The notes under the pieces: generated by a model | What the model saw: only the letters and a program-made list of their open reading frames with translations | Told to the model about the DNA's origin: nothing | Databases searched by the model: none | Made by a program: the position numbers and the translations under genes | In this document: one piece after another, positions 50,634 through 59,870 of the stretch | How positions within the stretch are numbered: position 1 is the stretch's first letter | Layout of the letters: the number at the start of each line of letters is the position of its first letter | Assembly (NCBI RefSeq): GCF_044923475.1 | Contig: NZ_CP137338.1 | Coordinates: 310,001 to 374,000, forward strand | Reading direction: 5' to 3' | Length of the DNA: 64,000 nucleotides | Source of the DNA: JAAURS01 sp044923475 | Lineage (GTDB): Bacteria; Cyanobacteriota; Cyanobacteriia; Thermosynechococcales; Thermosynechococcaceae

Positions 50634-52700
50634 TCACTGTTTCACGATAATTTGACTCGCATTTATCGTCCCGGCCTTACTGCGAATCATAATGCCGTGT
50701 AGCCCTTCTCCCAGCGATACCCGGACGTCTGGCGTTTTCCCAGCGCTAGGGATCCAGCCCGACTTGGGCAGACTCACCACGCCGACCAGGGTTCCATCGA
50801 CCCAAATCTCGACTTTACTATTCGCGTCAGCAGCGTTGCCTTTGAGTTCGATCTTAAAATCGCCCGCTCGATCGACCCGAACCGTATAGCTCAACCACTG
50901 TCCGGGCTGGAGCCGATCGGGACGATAATTCAGGCTCTTTGGCGGCGCGTCGTACTGGGCTGCCTCTAAAACAGTTGGAAGCGCGACTCCGTAGGTGACT
51001 TTCGCTCGCGGTCGAGTGTTGAGCGCATCCATCGCTTGGAACTTCAGGTTTTTCTGGGGATTGGTGATATCCCAAATATCGGGCACAAAGCCCCAAGGTG
51101 ACTCTCCGGTAAGGGTGAAGTAGGCGAGCAGATCGCCGCCGTTGGCACTCCAAACATCGTGGGCTTGCACCATAGCCGATTTAATGCGCGGGTCGTTGCG
51201 ATAGGTCGGGCGGTTTTGGTCTGTAATACTGCCGCCTTCCAGGCTGGGTCCACCCTCATAGGCAATGCGCTTGAGTCCAAAGGCCGCTGCATAGTTGGCA
51301 TCCTGCCGGAGTGCCTTCACCCATTCCGCTTGGTTGCTGAGGTCGGCAAAAACGGCATCGGGCGAAGATGGGGTTTTGGGATTGTAGTAGGCGCTGCCGC
51401 CCAACCCGTAGAAATAGTATTTGGGAGGCTTTGGTGCAGAGACTAGGGCGGGATTGTTGGAGTAGTTCTGCAAAAAATAAATGGCTTGGAACAGAGGACC
51501 GTCGGTAAAGCCAAGCTGGGCCATCAGCAAAGGTCGCACGCGGGTCATCATGGCGGCATCGCCAAAGATCTGACGGAAGATCGAAGAAATTTCAGCACCG
51601 CGTTTGGCGACGCGCCGCCAAGCCCAATACCCGCTGTTTTTCTCGCCATCAAAGTTCAAGGGCGAGCCAGCTGCTACCTCGGTTTTGGCTAGGGCTAGAT
51701 TGTGATTGGCTTGCTGAAACGCGGGCGCAAAGTTCCATAGCTCGTTGGAATATTCCACGTACAGCTTTAGCTTCGGGTTAAGTTGCGCTTTGACCAGTGC
51801 CGCAAGCTGACGCACGTAGTCATCGTCCGCCTGGGCCGGAACGGTCAGCCAGCAATCGGCGCTCAGTTCGTTACAGAGTGCGATGGCGTACTCGTAAGCA
51901 CCTCCACGCCCCTGCCAGCCATAACCCGCTTTAGATTGATGCATCGAATACCAGCTCGGCGTCAGCCGCTCCGACCAGCGTTTTTGACCGTTGCTGTTGG
52001 TAGCCAGAAAGTCCATAAACCGCAAGACCTGAAACCGCTTCAGACTTTCTTTGTAATGCGTTGTAAAGAGGGTGGACGGCGGATAGGTTTCGGTTCCCCC
52101 TTCAGTGATGGGACGCATTAATTTAACGTTGGTAATGCCAGAGCCGCTGGGACTGGTAGCGGTGCGTTTGGTGTTATTAAACTCTAGAAAAAGTCCCGCG
52201 CCATCGGTGGCGGGATAGATGAGATCGGCAGTGGTGGTATTGGTGCTCGGACTGTAGACCTGATTTTGAATCGTTCCCGAACAGCAGCCTACTTTGGCAT
52301 CGGCCCGTCCCGTAAAGGAGAGGCGATATCGACCGTTCATTCGCGCAATGCCGTGCCAAACGGTAAGCTGTGCGTCTCTTAAGGGCCAGCCGTTAGCATC
52401 CACGGGTGCGAGGGTTTCGGTATTGGGGATGCGCCATTCTCGACTTTGCTTGATGGCGTCCGCAAACATGCGGGTGCCGCTGTAGTCCGTCGGCGAATCG
52501 ACGTTGATGCCTAGGAGGTTGGCTTGGGGGGCCGCTGGTTTAGACGGCGATCGCTTCACAGGGGCGGCGGCGATGGGAGTGGGCGCTACGCTCAGGTCCG
52601 AAGCAAGGGGCGTCTGGGCGGTAGAATTTCCCGGACTGGTACAGGCAACCAGCGCAAACGTAAGCCCACAGAATATCGTGGCCGGAAAGCAAGGGTTCAT
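50634..52700 (-). CDS. GH-A-clan-like secreted lipoprotein with C-terminal beta domain
   Basis: 688 residues from ATG 52700. Signal with lipobox at Cys20 (FALVAC), then a Pro/Ala/Ser linker. The middle looks like a clan-A TIM barrel: KLYVEYSNELWNFAP puts a Glu after Asn (about 320), the acid/base position, and KRIAYEGGPSLEGG (about 482) holds the likely nucleophile Glu. The last 130 residues (SYTVRVDRAGDFKIELKGNA) resemble a carbohydrate-binding beta sandwich of CBM6/35 type. It probably acts on an extracellular glycan. Exact GH family not identified. Opposite strand to its polysaccharide-related neighbours. Confidence 0.65.
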   Translation of the reverse strand: MNPCFPATIFCGLTFALVACTSPGNSTAQTPLASDLSVAPTPIAAAPVKRSPSKPAAPQANLLGINVDSPTDYSGTRMFADAIKQSREWRIPNTETLAPVDANGWPLRDAQLTVWHGIARMNGRYRLSFTGRADAKVGCCSGTIQNQVYSPSTNTTTADLIYPATDGAGLFLEFNNTKRTATSPSGSGITNVKLMRPITEGGTETYPPSTLFTTHYKESLKRFQVLRFMDFLATNSNGQKRWSERLTPSWYSMHQSKAGYGWQGRGGAYEYAIALCNELSADCWLTVPAQADDDYVRQLAALVKAQLNPKLKLYVEYSNELWNFAPAFQQANHNLALAKTEVAAGSPLNFDGEKNSGYWAWRRVAKRGAEISSIFRQIFGDAAMMTRVRPLLMAQLGFTDGPLFQAIYFLQNYSNNPALVSAPKPPKYYFYGLGGSAYYNPKTPSSPDAVFADLSNQAEWVKALRQDANYAAAFGLKRIAYEGGPSLEGGSITDQNRPTYRNDPRIKSAMVQAHDVWSANGGDLLAYFTLTGESPWGFVPDIWDITNPQKNLKFQAMDALNTRPRAKVTYGVALPTVLEAAQYDAPPKSLNYRPDRLQPGQWLSYTVRVDRAGDFKIELKGNAADANSKVEIWVDGTLVGVVSLPKSGWIPSAGKTPDVRVSLGEGLHGIMIRSKAGTINASQIIVKQ

Positions 52701-52758
52701 AGCGTCAACAAATGCGTTAGGTTGTCTCAATACAAAGATACCGAATGCAATTGCTTAA

Positions 52759-53823
52759 ATGGCCAGCCCTACTTCTAAAGATGTAGCATCTCAATCCGAT
52801 GCGCCCGCCTCGATTGTTTGTTGTACGGTCTCCAGAGAAGATCGGACTGAGTGGTATTCAAACCATTTTTCAGAATACCGGGTCGATTGGTACCTGACCC
52901 AATACCCAAACTTAGGCATTCTTCAAAAGCTGGTCAAACGTCCCGACTTGGGCAAGATTTATGGAAGTTTCAAAGCAGTCCGGTTAGCAAAGCAACTGAA
53001 TGCCAAGCTTTTGATCAGCCAAGAAGCCGAGCTAACGTTTTGGTGCGCCTTCTTTAGCAAAATTCTGGGAAACCCCACAGAGCACGTTGCGGTCGCCTTT
53101 AACTATCCGTTTCTGCCAAACGCGTTGAGGCGGATTGCAATGACCGCTTGCTTCGATGCAGTCAGTCATTTTGTCGTATCTTCCACAGTAGAGAAGCAGC
53201 TTTATCGCGAGTATTTCAAGATTCCCCCCGCGCGAATAGAAGTTCAGCTATGGAAAATGGGAGAGATTTATTACGAACCCCAAGCCGCCCTAGAAACAGA
53301 AGACTATATTTGTGCCATCGGTCGGTTTGGGCGAGACTACAAACTTTTAATAGCGGCGATGCACCAGTTGCCTCACTTGAGGCTAGTTTTAGTCGTTGGC
53401 GCTAATAGCTTGAATGGCCTTGAGATTCCACCTAACGTGAAGGTGATGACCGATATTTCCCCAGGACACGCAGCCAATATCTTGAAGTTTTCTCGTTTTA
53501 TGGTGCTCCCTCTCATTAATGCAAAAGTTCCGACCGGGCACATTACTTTAGTGACTGCGATGAAGCTGGCAAAGGGATCTATCGTCACAAACTCTAGCGG
53601 TATTCAAGACTATATTCAGAACGGACGTACCGCGCTAACCTATGAGGCTGGCAACCTAGACTCCCTAACGCAGTCCATAGCGCATCTCTGGCAGCATCCC
53701 GAGCAATGTCGAACGCTAGGAGCCAATGCAGCGGCGTTTGCGGCAAAACACTGCTCGGAACCCCTGGTCGTGCAACATCTCAGCCGCTTGCTCGCCGAGC
53801 GGGGACTTTTGAATCGACGCTAA
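52759..53823 (+). CDS. GT-B fold glycosyltransferase (group 1-like)
   Basis: 354 residues. N-terminal Rossmann half (SIVCCTVSREDRTEWYSNHF, NAKLLISQEAELTFW) and C-terminal half with YICAIGRFGRDYKLLIAAMH, LVLVVGANSLNG and FSRFMVLPLINAKVPTGHIT, followed by SGIQDYIQNGRTALTYEAGN. The retaining E-x7-E is replaced by a less typical pattern, so it is a divergent member. Likely part of the polysaccharide block with the flippase. Starts 58 bases from the divergent lipoprotein gene. Confidence 0.75.
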   Translation: MASPTSKDVASQSDAPASIVCCTVSREDRTEWYSNHFSEYRVDWYLTQYPNLGILQKLVKRPDLGKIYGSFKAVRLAKQLNAKLLISQEAELTFWCAFFSKILGNPTEHVAVAFNYPFLPNALRRIAMTACFDAVSHFVVSSTVEKQLYREYFKIPPARIEVQLWKMGEIYYEPQAALETEDYICAIGRFGRDYKLLIAAMHQLPHLRLVLVVGANSLNGLEIPPNVKVMTDISPGHAANILKFSRFMVLPLINAKVPTGHITLVTAMKLAKGSIVTNSSGIQDYIQNGRTALTYEAGNLDSLTQSIAHLWQHPEQCRTLGANAAAFAAKHCSEPLVVQHLSRLLAERGLLNRR

Positions 53824-53865
53824 TGAGTCTCGAGCGAGTAAAGTGGGCGGAGATTGGTTAGGACT

Positions 53866-55203
53866 CTAAGACTTGAGGACTATAGATATCAGGCTTAGGA
53901 ATGTTAAAAACCCAATGCCGTCTAGCATTGTGGTCAGCAAGGGGCCGCTAATGAGCGCGGGGTCTAAGTTAATCCGCTTAAAGCCCATGGGCAGCAGGGT
54001 GCCGAGGCTCGCAGCGACAATGACGTTGAGCGCCATGACAACCCCTGCAACTAAACCCACCCAGCGCTCGCCTGCCGTCGCCCAAATCATGGACAGCAGG
54101 GTAACGGTCAGCCCTAGGGCCAAGGCCGTTCCAATCCCTGCCAGCAGCTCTTTGCGCAAAACCAAGAGCGTCTCTTTGGGGGTCACTTCGCCTACGCCCA
54201 ATCCCCGTACGGTCACGGAGAGGGCCTGAATGGCGACGGTGCCGCTGGCGTTGGACATGATGGGCATAATAACGGCAAGGACGGGGACCACGGCAATCAG
54301 GTATTGAAACGGGGCGATCGCGCTGGCCGCTCCAATATAGAGCGCCAAATTCCCCAACAGCCACGGCAGTCGTTTTTGCAGGGTCGTGAGCGGTGCGGAC
54401 AACGCTTCTTCATCCCCGCTAATCCCCGCCAATTTTTGGATGTCTTCGGTCGCCTCTTCTTCGATGACATCGACGATGTCGTCGATGGTCACGATACCCA
54501 CCAGCCGATCCTCTCGATCGACCACGGGAAGCGCCAAAAGGTCGTAGCGCTTCATGAGCTGGGCGACTTCTTCTTGGGGCGTATCGGTATGGACGTTAAG
54601 GACGCGATCGCTCGCGATATCTTTGACCAAGACATCCTGAATCGAAAACAAGAGCTGTCGCAGGGACACCACCTGCTTGAGGCGGCGGGAGTCGTCGGTG
54701 ACGTAGGCGTAGTAGACCGTTTCTTTATCTTGGTCGGTCAGCCGAATTTTCTGGATGGCCTCGCTCACCTTCAGGCCCTGACGGATTTGCACGTATTCCG
54801 TCGTCATCAGACGGCCTGCCGTGCCTTCTGCGTAACCCAGAATCGTAGAAGTGGCTTGGCGTTCGTTGGGGCTGAGTTCTCTGAGGAGTCGTTTGACCAC
54901 CCGCGCTGGCAGCTCGTCGAACAGCTCGGCCCGATCGTCGGGACTCATGGACTCGATCACCTGTTGGATTTGGGCGTCGTGGAGGGATCCGATCAGCTCC
55001 GCTTGCACCTCCGGCGGGAGATATTCGAAGACTTCCGTGGCCTGATTTTTGTTGAGCAGGCGAAAGGCGATCGCCCGTCGGTCCGAGCTGAGTTCCCCGA
55101 TGTAGTCGCCTACGTCGATTGGTGGAAGCTCGTTGAGCTCGGATTTGAGTTGGTTTAAATCTGTGATGTCTTGAAGCGATTGAACTAAATCTAAATTGAG
55201 CAT
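53866..55203 (-). CDS. mgtE: MgtE family magnesium channel/transporter
   Basis: 445 residues, normal MgtE length. N-terminal helical superhelix (SLHDAQIQQVIESMSPDDRA, DELPARVVKRLLRELSPNER), two CBS domains (VKDIASDRVLNVHTDTPQEE, VVDREDRLVGIVTIDDIVDV) and five C-terminal membrane helices (NLALYIGAASAIAPFQYLIA, VVPVLAVIMPIMSNASGTVA onward). The N and CBS domains sense Mg2+ and gate the pore. The opposite strand holds long antisense frames that are not genes. Monocistronic; no M-box-like leader was recognised. Confidence 0.93.
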   Translation of the reverse strand: MLNLDLVQSLQDITDLNQLKSELNELPPIDVGDYIGELSSDRRAIAFRLLNKNQATEVFEYLPPEVQAELIGSLHDAQIQQVIESMSPDDRAELFDELPARVVKRLLRELSPNERQATSTILGYAEGTAGRLMTTEYVQIRQGLKVSEAIQKIRLTDQDKETVYYAYVTDDSRRLKQVVSLRQLLFSIQDVLVKDIASDRVLNVHTDTPQEEVAQLMKRYDLLALPVVDREDRLVGIVTIDDIVDVIEEEATEDIQKLAGISGDEEALSAPLTTLQKRLPWLLGNLALYIGAASAIAPFQYLIAVVPVLAVIMPIMSNASGTVAIQALSVTVRGLGVGEVTPKETLLVLRKELLAGIGTALALGLTVTLLSMIWATAGERWVGLVAGVVMALNVIVAASLGTLLPMGFKRINLDPALISGPLLTTMLDGIGFLTFLSLISIVLKS

Positions 55204-55337
55204 CGCAACATCTCGGCGGGGGAGGAGAGGGTAAAATTAGCCGATCGAATCCGAGGACAGCGGCGTATTCTAGTATGCCCTTCCTTGGCTCGCGGTGCGG
55301 GTATGAGCGACTCTCAACCGTATTTTACAAAAATTCT

Positions 55338-55655
55338 CTAAAATTCTTCCACCATCCATTCCGCAGCGCGCGCGCCTAACTCGATGGGAATGCTCACCGC
55401 TTTCCCCAAGCGAGGCCGCTCTCGCGTCGACCGAATCGCTTCCATAACCTGCTGAAAAGCTCCCCAACCCTGAAGATAGGTTACAACTGCCTCGAGGTGC
55501 TCTTGGTATTCTTGGGGCGTCATCGGGAAAGAAGCCTGCTCCAAATACCGCCACATCACTTGGACAAAAATCTTGCCGCGAGTGCGACGGAATTGAACGT
55601 CGTAGGACTTGCCCCACTTTGCAATCAGTGCGTTTTGAAGCTGCGCGCCAGTCAT
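55338..55655 (-). CDS. DUF3067 family protein next to petC-petA
   Basis: 105 residues: MTGAQLQNALIAKWGKSYDV, then QFRRTRGKIFVQVMWRYLEQ and FPMTPQEYQEHLEAVVTYLQ. This matches DUF3067, a family conserved in cyanobacteria and chloroplasts and often found beside petC. The neighbourhood and conservation suggest a role in cytochrome b6f biogenesis, which is an inference. Divergent from petC, with a repeat and a hairpin in the 320 bases between. Confidence 0.83.
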   Translation of the reverse strand: MTGAQLQNALIAKWGKSYDVQFRRTRGKIFVQVMWRYLEQASFPMTPQEYQEHLEAVVTYLQGWGAFQQVMEAIRSTRERPRLGKAVSIPIELGARAAEWMVEEF

Positions 55656-55702
55656 AAATTGCTGCCAAACACCAAAATAGCCAACTTCAGGATACGCGAT
55701 CC

Positions 55703-55735
55703 CTCAGAAGGGATGCATCTCTCAGAAGGGATGCA
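55703..55735. repeat. tandem pair of an 18-base unit
   Basis: CTCAGAAGGGATGCATCT followed by CTCAGAAGGGATGCA, identical over 15 bases. Lies between DUF3067 and petC. Confidence 0.8.
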
Positions 55736-55855
55736 GGCGTCGAGAGAAGCTTAAGGTTGTTTACATTTCGTATGCAAATGCAGGGCAACTAGTGGGATAA
55801 TACGTCAAGAAATGTAATGATGCCCGGCATGCATAGGTTCGCTTCCGTTGTTCGA

Positions 55856-55889
55856 GCTTTCACGATTCGCGCCAGCGAGTCGTGAAAGC
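55856..55889 (+). promoter_or_regulatory. long hairpin in the petC upstream region
   Basis: GCTTTCACGATTCGC (55856-55870) and GCGAGTCGTGAAAGC (55875-55889) pair over 15 bp with one G-T, loop GCCA. Flanking GTTCGA/TCGAAC could lengthen it. No T run, so not a simple terminator. It lies 86 bases before petC. Confidence 0.5.
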
Positions 55890-55975
55890 CTCAGATCGAA
55901 CGAGCAGTGCGAAGTCAGCTAAGGGCGGTTTAGGGTTGTCCATTCATAAAAAAATCACTAGAAGCGACGTATACC

Positions 55976-56518
55976 ATGGCTCAAGTCTCTGGAACCCCTG
56001 ACGTGCCCGATATGGGGCGTCGTCAATTTATGAACTTTTTGACCTTTGGCGCAATTACGGGTACGGCCCTGGGCGGTCTGTATCCAGTTGTGAAATTTTT
56101 TATTCCGCCTTCCAGCGGGGGAGCCGGGGGCGGACTCATTGCCAAGGATGCCTTGGGAAATGACATTGTGGTCAGCGAGTACCTCAAGAGTCACGCTGCG
56201 GGCGATCGCTCTTTGGCCCAAGGCTTCAAGGGAGACCCCACCTACGTGGTCGTTCAGGACGACAGTACCATTGCCAACTACGGCATCAGTGCCGTTTGCA
56301 CGCACTTGGGCTGCGTGGTTCCTTGGAATGCCGGACAAAACAAATTTATTTGCCCCTGCCACGGATCGCAATACGACGAGACGGGTAAAGTCGTGCGGGG
56401 TCCAGCGCCCCTCTCCTTGGCCTTGGCTCACGCTGGTGTGAGCGAAGACGACAAACTGGTGTTTACGCCTTGGGTCGAAACCGACTTCCGCACCGATAAA
56501 GCGCCTTGGTGGAGCTAG
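55976..56518 (+). CDS. petC: cytochrome b6f Rieske iron-sulfur protein
   Basis: 180 residues. A Tat-like N terminus (GRRQFMNFLTFGAITGTALG) gives the single membrane anchor. The soluble domain has the [2Fe-2S] ligands in CTHLGC (Cys108, His110, Cys113) and CPCHGSQY (Cys126, Cys128, His129). It carries electrons from plastoquinol to cytochrome f. petA follows after 62 bases in the standard petC-petA operon order. Length is the family norm. Confidence 0.97.
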   Translation: MAQVSGTPDVPDMGRRQFMNFLTFGAITGTALGGLYPVVKFFIPPSSGGAGGGLIAKDALGNDIVVSEYLKSHAAGDRSLAQGFKGDPTYVVVQDDSTIANYGISAVCTHLGCVVPWNAGQNKFICPCHGSQYDETGKVVRGPAPLSLALAHAGVSEDDKLVFTPWVETDFRTDKAPWWS

Positions 56519-56580
56519 TCCGATCGCTCGCCTTTATGCCCTAATTCTTTCACTGTCTCGCATTGCACCCTCGAACTACA

Positions 56581-57561
56581 ATGAAGCGAACTTTATTTTC
56601 AAGATTTACATTGCTGTCTGGCATCGCCAAGAAATCAGCTCAACTGTTGGCCGTGCTGGGCCTTCTCTTGGTTGGAACCTTAGCGCTGCCCTCCGTCGCC
56701 CAAGCCTATCCGGTTTTTGCCCAGCAGGCGTACGAAAATCCGCGGGAAGCAACGGGTCGCATTGTCTGCGCGAACTGTCACCTCGCTCAAAAACCTACGG
56801 AAATTGAGGTCCCTCAGTCCGTACTGCCCAACACGGTGTTTGAAGCCGTCGTCAAAATTCCCTACGATCCTGACGTAAAGCAGGTGCTCGGTAACGGTGA
56901 CAAGGGAGATCTAAATGTAGGTGCGTTGCTAGATTTGCCCGCAGGCTTCACGCTGGCCCCTCCCGAGCGGCTTTCTGAGGAGTTAAAAGAGAAAACCAGC
57001 GGCGTTTATTTCCAACCCTATAGTGCCGAACGGAACAATATCTTAGTCGTGGGTCCCCTGCCTGGTGCAGATCACCAAGAAATCGTCTTCCCCATTCTGT
57101 CTCCCGACCCAGCCACCGATAAGAACATCCACTTTGGCAAGTCTTTGATTCACGTTGGCGGTAATCGCGGTCGCGGTCAGGTGTACCCGACGGGCGACAA
57201 ATCCAACAACAACGTCTTTACCGCTTCTGTTTCAGGCGTCATCACCGACATTGCCGATGGCGATGCCGGTGCTCGCACGGTCACGATCGCCGCTGCTGAC
57301 GGCAAAAAGGTTACGGAGTCTGTTCCGGCAGGGCCTAGCTTGATCGTTACCAAAGGCCAGCAAATTAAGGAAGGGGAAGCCCTTACGGACAACCCCAACG
57401 TAGGCGGATTCGGGCAGCACGACATTGAAATCGTGCTCCAAAACCCAACGCGGGTGAAGTGGCTGATGGCATTCTTTGCCGCAATTATGCTGTCCCAGAT
57501 CATGCTGGTTCTCAAGAAAAAGCAGGTCGAGAAGGTTCAAGCTGCAGAAATGAATTTCTAG
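56581..57561 (+). CDS. petA: apocytochrome f
   Basis: 326 residues from ATG 56581. Signal ends LPSVAQA, giving mature YPVFAQQAYENPREATG; that first Tyr is the axial heme ligand. The c-heme motif is CANCH (63-67). C-terminal anchor: WLMAFFAAIMLSQIMLVL followed by KKKQVEKVQAAEMNF. Cytochrome f passes electrons to plastocyanin or cytochrome c6 in the lumen. An in-frame TTG 18 bases upstream is rejected. Second gene of the petC-petA operon, followed by a terminator. Confidence 0.98.
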   Translation: MKRTLFSRFTLLSGIAKKSAQLLAVLGLLLVGTLALPSVAQAYPVFAQQAYENPREATGRIVCANCHLAQKPTEIEVPQSVLPNTVFEAVVKIPYDPDVKQVLGNGDKGDLNVGALLDLPAGFTLAPPERLSEELKEKTSGVYFQPYSAERNNILVVGPLPGADHQEIVFPILSPDPATDKNIHFGKSLIHVGGNRGRGQVYPTGDKSNNNVFTASVSGVITDIADGDAGARTVTIAAADGKKVTESVPAGPSLIVTKGQQIKEGEALTDNPNVGGFGQHDIEIVLQNPTRVKWLMAFFAAIMLSQIMLVLKKKQVEKVQAAEMNF

Positions 57562-57601
57562 GGTCATTTGCACTAGAGTCCTTCTAATCGTTCTAATACT
57601 T

Positions 57602-57637
57602 GGAGCCTCGCCCCAGCTGGGGCGAGGCTCCTTTTTT
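57602..57637 (+). terminator. Rho-independent terminator of petC-petA
   Basis: GGAGCCTCGCCCC (57602-57614) pairs with GGGGCGAGGCTCC (57619-57631), loop AGCT, followed by six T. Confidence 0.95.
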
Positions 57638-57747
57638 CTGGGCTTTGACGCATCGTCGGTGCATCTATCAATGAAAAATTATAGGTTTCTTCTATGGGTA
57701 GATTCCTGTACGATCCAGAGCGTTTCCCCTTTTGATGCGCGAAAGTT

Positions 57748-59475
57748 ATGAGTGGGTGGTGTCAGGACAAACGCGGCGGACGGTCGTGCCAAGTTTTAGG
57801 GCTAGCGGCGATCGCCGCTGGATGGTCGGGCAGCGCTGCTGTCGCGCAGGTCCCCCCCAATCCCGTTCCGGCAATCCCGCCTGTCCCTCTCCCCTCCGAA
57901 CTGCTGCCCCCGCCAGAGGATTTTCTCCGGCTGCCCCCATCGCCTGCAACACCGCCGTCTATCGACGGGACCCCTGCTGAGAAAACGATTACGGTTCGGC
58001 GGTTTGAGATCCTGGGCAGCACTTTATTCTCCCAAGAGCAGCTCCGAGCTGCAACGGCACCCTTCCTCAACCGCCCGTTGGCGTTTGCCGATTTACTCAA
58101 GGCGCGCGCTGCGGTCACTCAGCTTTATTTAGATCGGGGGTATTTGACCTCGGGAGCCTATTTGCCAGCCGACCGCGAGGTGGTCGGGGGCACGGTCACC
58201 ATCCAAATTGTGGAAGGCTCCATTGAAGAAATTCGCGTAACGGGGACAAAATCCCTTCGCCCCAGGTATATTCGCGATCGCCTCCGGTCCGCAACCCGGA
58301 CGCCCCTCAACGTCAATCGCCTCACCGCAGCGCTGCAGCTCCTCAAACAAGAGCCGCTAATCGAGCGAATTTCTGCCGAGCTATTGCCGGGCACCCAGCC
58401 AGGGACAAACTTACTGGCGCTCAGTATCGTCCCCGCCCCCAGTCGGAGCGTTCGCATCGGACTCAACAACTATCGCTCGGCCATCAGCGGCGAGCTGGCC
58501 CGACAGGTTCGCTTTACCCAGACCAACCTGACAGGCTTTGGCGATCGCTTTAGTGCCAGCTATACCAATACCGATGGCAGCCATGAATTTGGATTGAGCT
58601 ATACCCTGCCCGTCAACGCCAAGGACGGCACTGTCAGCGTGAGCTACGGACAGTCCAACAGCAGCGTCATTCAGCAACCCTTCAAAATCGCCGATATCGA
58701 CAGCGTCTCTCGCAACTTGACCGTCGCCTACCGCCAGCCGATCGTCCACACGCCGAAGCACCAACTGGCAGTCGGCCTGTCCCTGTCCCGTCAAGAAAGC
58801 GAACTCACATTTCTCGACGGTCTGCCGCTGTCTCTGCCAGAGTCCGGCTCCGATGCCCGAGGTCGCATTCGCATCACAGAGCTCGATCTTTTTCAGGAAT
58901 GGATCCAACGCCACAGCCGATCCTTACTCGTGCTGCGCTCGGACTTCGGGATTGGGCTAGACCTAGGCGCAACCCAAAATCTATCCGCCCCCGACGGGCG
59001 TTTTTTCCGATGGCAAGGACAAGCGCAATGGCTCTACGCCCTGCGACCGGATACCATCCTCACCTTGCGTTCGGCCATTCAGCTTGCGGATCGGGCCTTA
59101 CCCAACCCGTCTCTGCTGGGGTTAGGCGGCAATCGGGCTTTGCGGGGTTACCCGGAGGGGTTTTATTTATTCGATCGAGCAGTTGTGAGCACCGCAGAAC
59201 TTTCCATCCCCATCTTTCGGAGCGAAGGACGCACCCACGCGCTATACGTCAATCCCTTCATCGATATTGGCTATGGCTGGAATGACCGTAAAGCCTCGTC
59301 CACCGAAGGACGATTGCTCGTTTCGCCTGGTCTGGGGCTGCGTTACGAATGGAGGGACAGGGTTGGACTCCAGGTGAACTGGGGCATCCCTTTGGTGGGA
59401 ATCTCCAGGGATGACATCGACCCAGGCCTAGGCGATAGCCGAATCCTGTTCGCCTTGGACTTGAAGTTGTTCTAG
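57748..59475 (+). CDS. TpsB/FhaC-type outer membrane two-partner secretion transporter
   Basis: 575 residues. Signal-like N terminus (VLGLAAIAAGWSGSAAVAQ), Pro-rich linker, two POTRA domains (ITVRRFEILGSTLFSQEQLR and VEGSIEEIRVTGTKSLRPRY) and a C-terminal 16-strand barrel. The conserved RGY motif of loop 6 appears as GGNRALRGYPEGF. Such ShlB/FhaC/HecB transporters export large TpsA exoproteins with hemagglutinin-like starts. No TpsA gene lies adjacent in the window, so its cargo is encoded elsewhere. Expected in the outer membrane. Confidence 0.9.
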   Translation: MSGWCQDKRGGRSCQVLGLAAIAAGWSGSAAVAQVPPNPVPAIPPVPLPSELLPPPEDFLRLPPSPATPPSIDGTPAEKTITVRRFEILGSTLFSQEQLRAATAPFLNRPLAFADLLKARAAVTQLYLDRGYLTSGAYLPADREVVGGTVTIQIVEGSIEEIRVTGTKSLRPRYIRDRLRSATRTPLNVNRLTAALQLLKQEPLIERISAELLPGTQPGTNLLALSIVPAPSRSVRIGLNNYRSAISGELARQVRFTQTNLTGFGDRFSASYTNTDGSHEFGLSYTLPVNAKDGTVSVSYGQSNSSVIQQPFKIADIDSVSRNLTVAYRQPIVHTPKHQLAVGLSLSRQESELTFLDGLPLSLPESGSDARGRIRITELDLFQEWIQRHSRSLLVLRSDFGIGLDLGATQNLSAPDGRFFRWQGQAQWLYALRPDTILTLRSAIQLADRALPNPSLLGLGGNRALRGYPEGFYLFDRAVVSTAELSIPIFRSEGRTHALYVNPFIDIGYGWNDRKASSTEGRLLVSPGLGLRYEWRDRVGLQVNWGIPLVGISRDDIDPGLGDSRILFALDLKLF

Positions 59476-59524
59476 CCGATCGTACGCTAGACCTAAAGTC
59501 GAGAATCTAGCGTTAAGATTAAAA

Positions 59525-59596
59525 CTCCCCAGGCAAGATTCGAACTTGCGACCAATCGGTTAACAGCCGACCGCTCTACCACTGAGCTACTGAGGA
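59525..59596 (-). tRNA. trnN: tRNA-Asn (anticodon GTT)
   Basis: 72 bases on the minus strand starting TCCTCAGTAGCTCAGTGGTA. Acceptor stem TCCTCAG pairs with the 3' side CTGGGGA-type sequence, D-arm GCTCAGTGGTAGAGC, anticodon loop CTGTTAA (anticodon GTT) and T-arm with GTTCGAATC. No encoded CCA. Convergent with the TpsB gene, 50 bases past its stop. Confidence 0.95.
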
Positions 59597-59870
59597 TTGC
59601 AGCAAGTACAATATTAACGAGAACGGTGGGGATTTGGCAAGCGCATTTTGAAGTTTGCCGATTCTCAGCGGGTCCGATCTAGAAAATTACAGGGCCAGCG
59701 GCGTAAAAATAGACTCTTAATTGTCGTTATCGCTCCGAGATTTCAAAGCTAAAGCTTATAATCTTGTAAAGGTATTTTTTAGAGATCGATTTAAGTTTTT
59801 ATCGCCAAACGCTTTAGTTCGTCCTCGTTTGTCTTAAGACAGCATTATTCTCTTCTCGTTGAGTATATAA

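Noticed and set aside
54304..55158. 284-codon open frame on the plus strand inside mgtE
   Set aside because: It is antisense to a full-length MgtE with clear CBS and membrane domains; its own translation has no recognisable domain and arises from codon bias.
57762..58118. Antisense frame at the start of the TpsB gene
   Set aside because: Opposite to the POTRA-coding sequence with low-complexity Gly/Ser translation.
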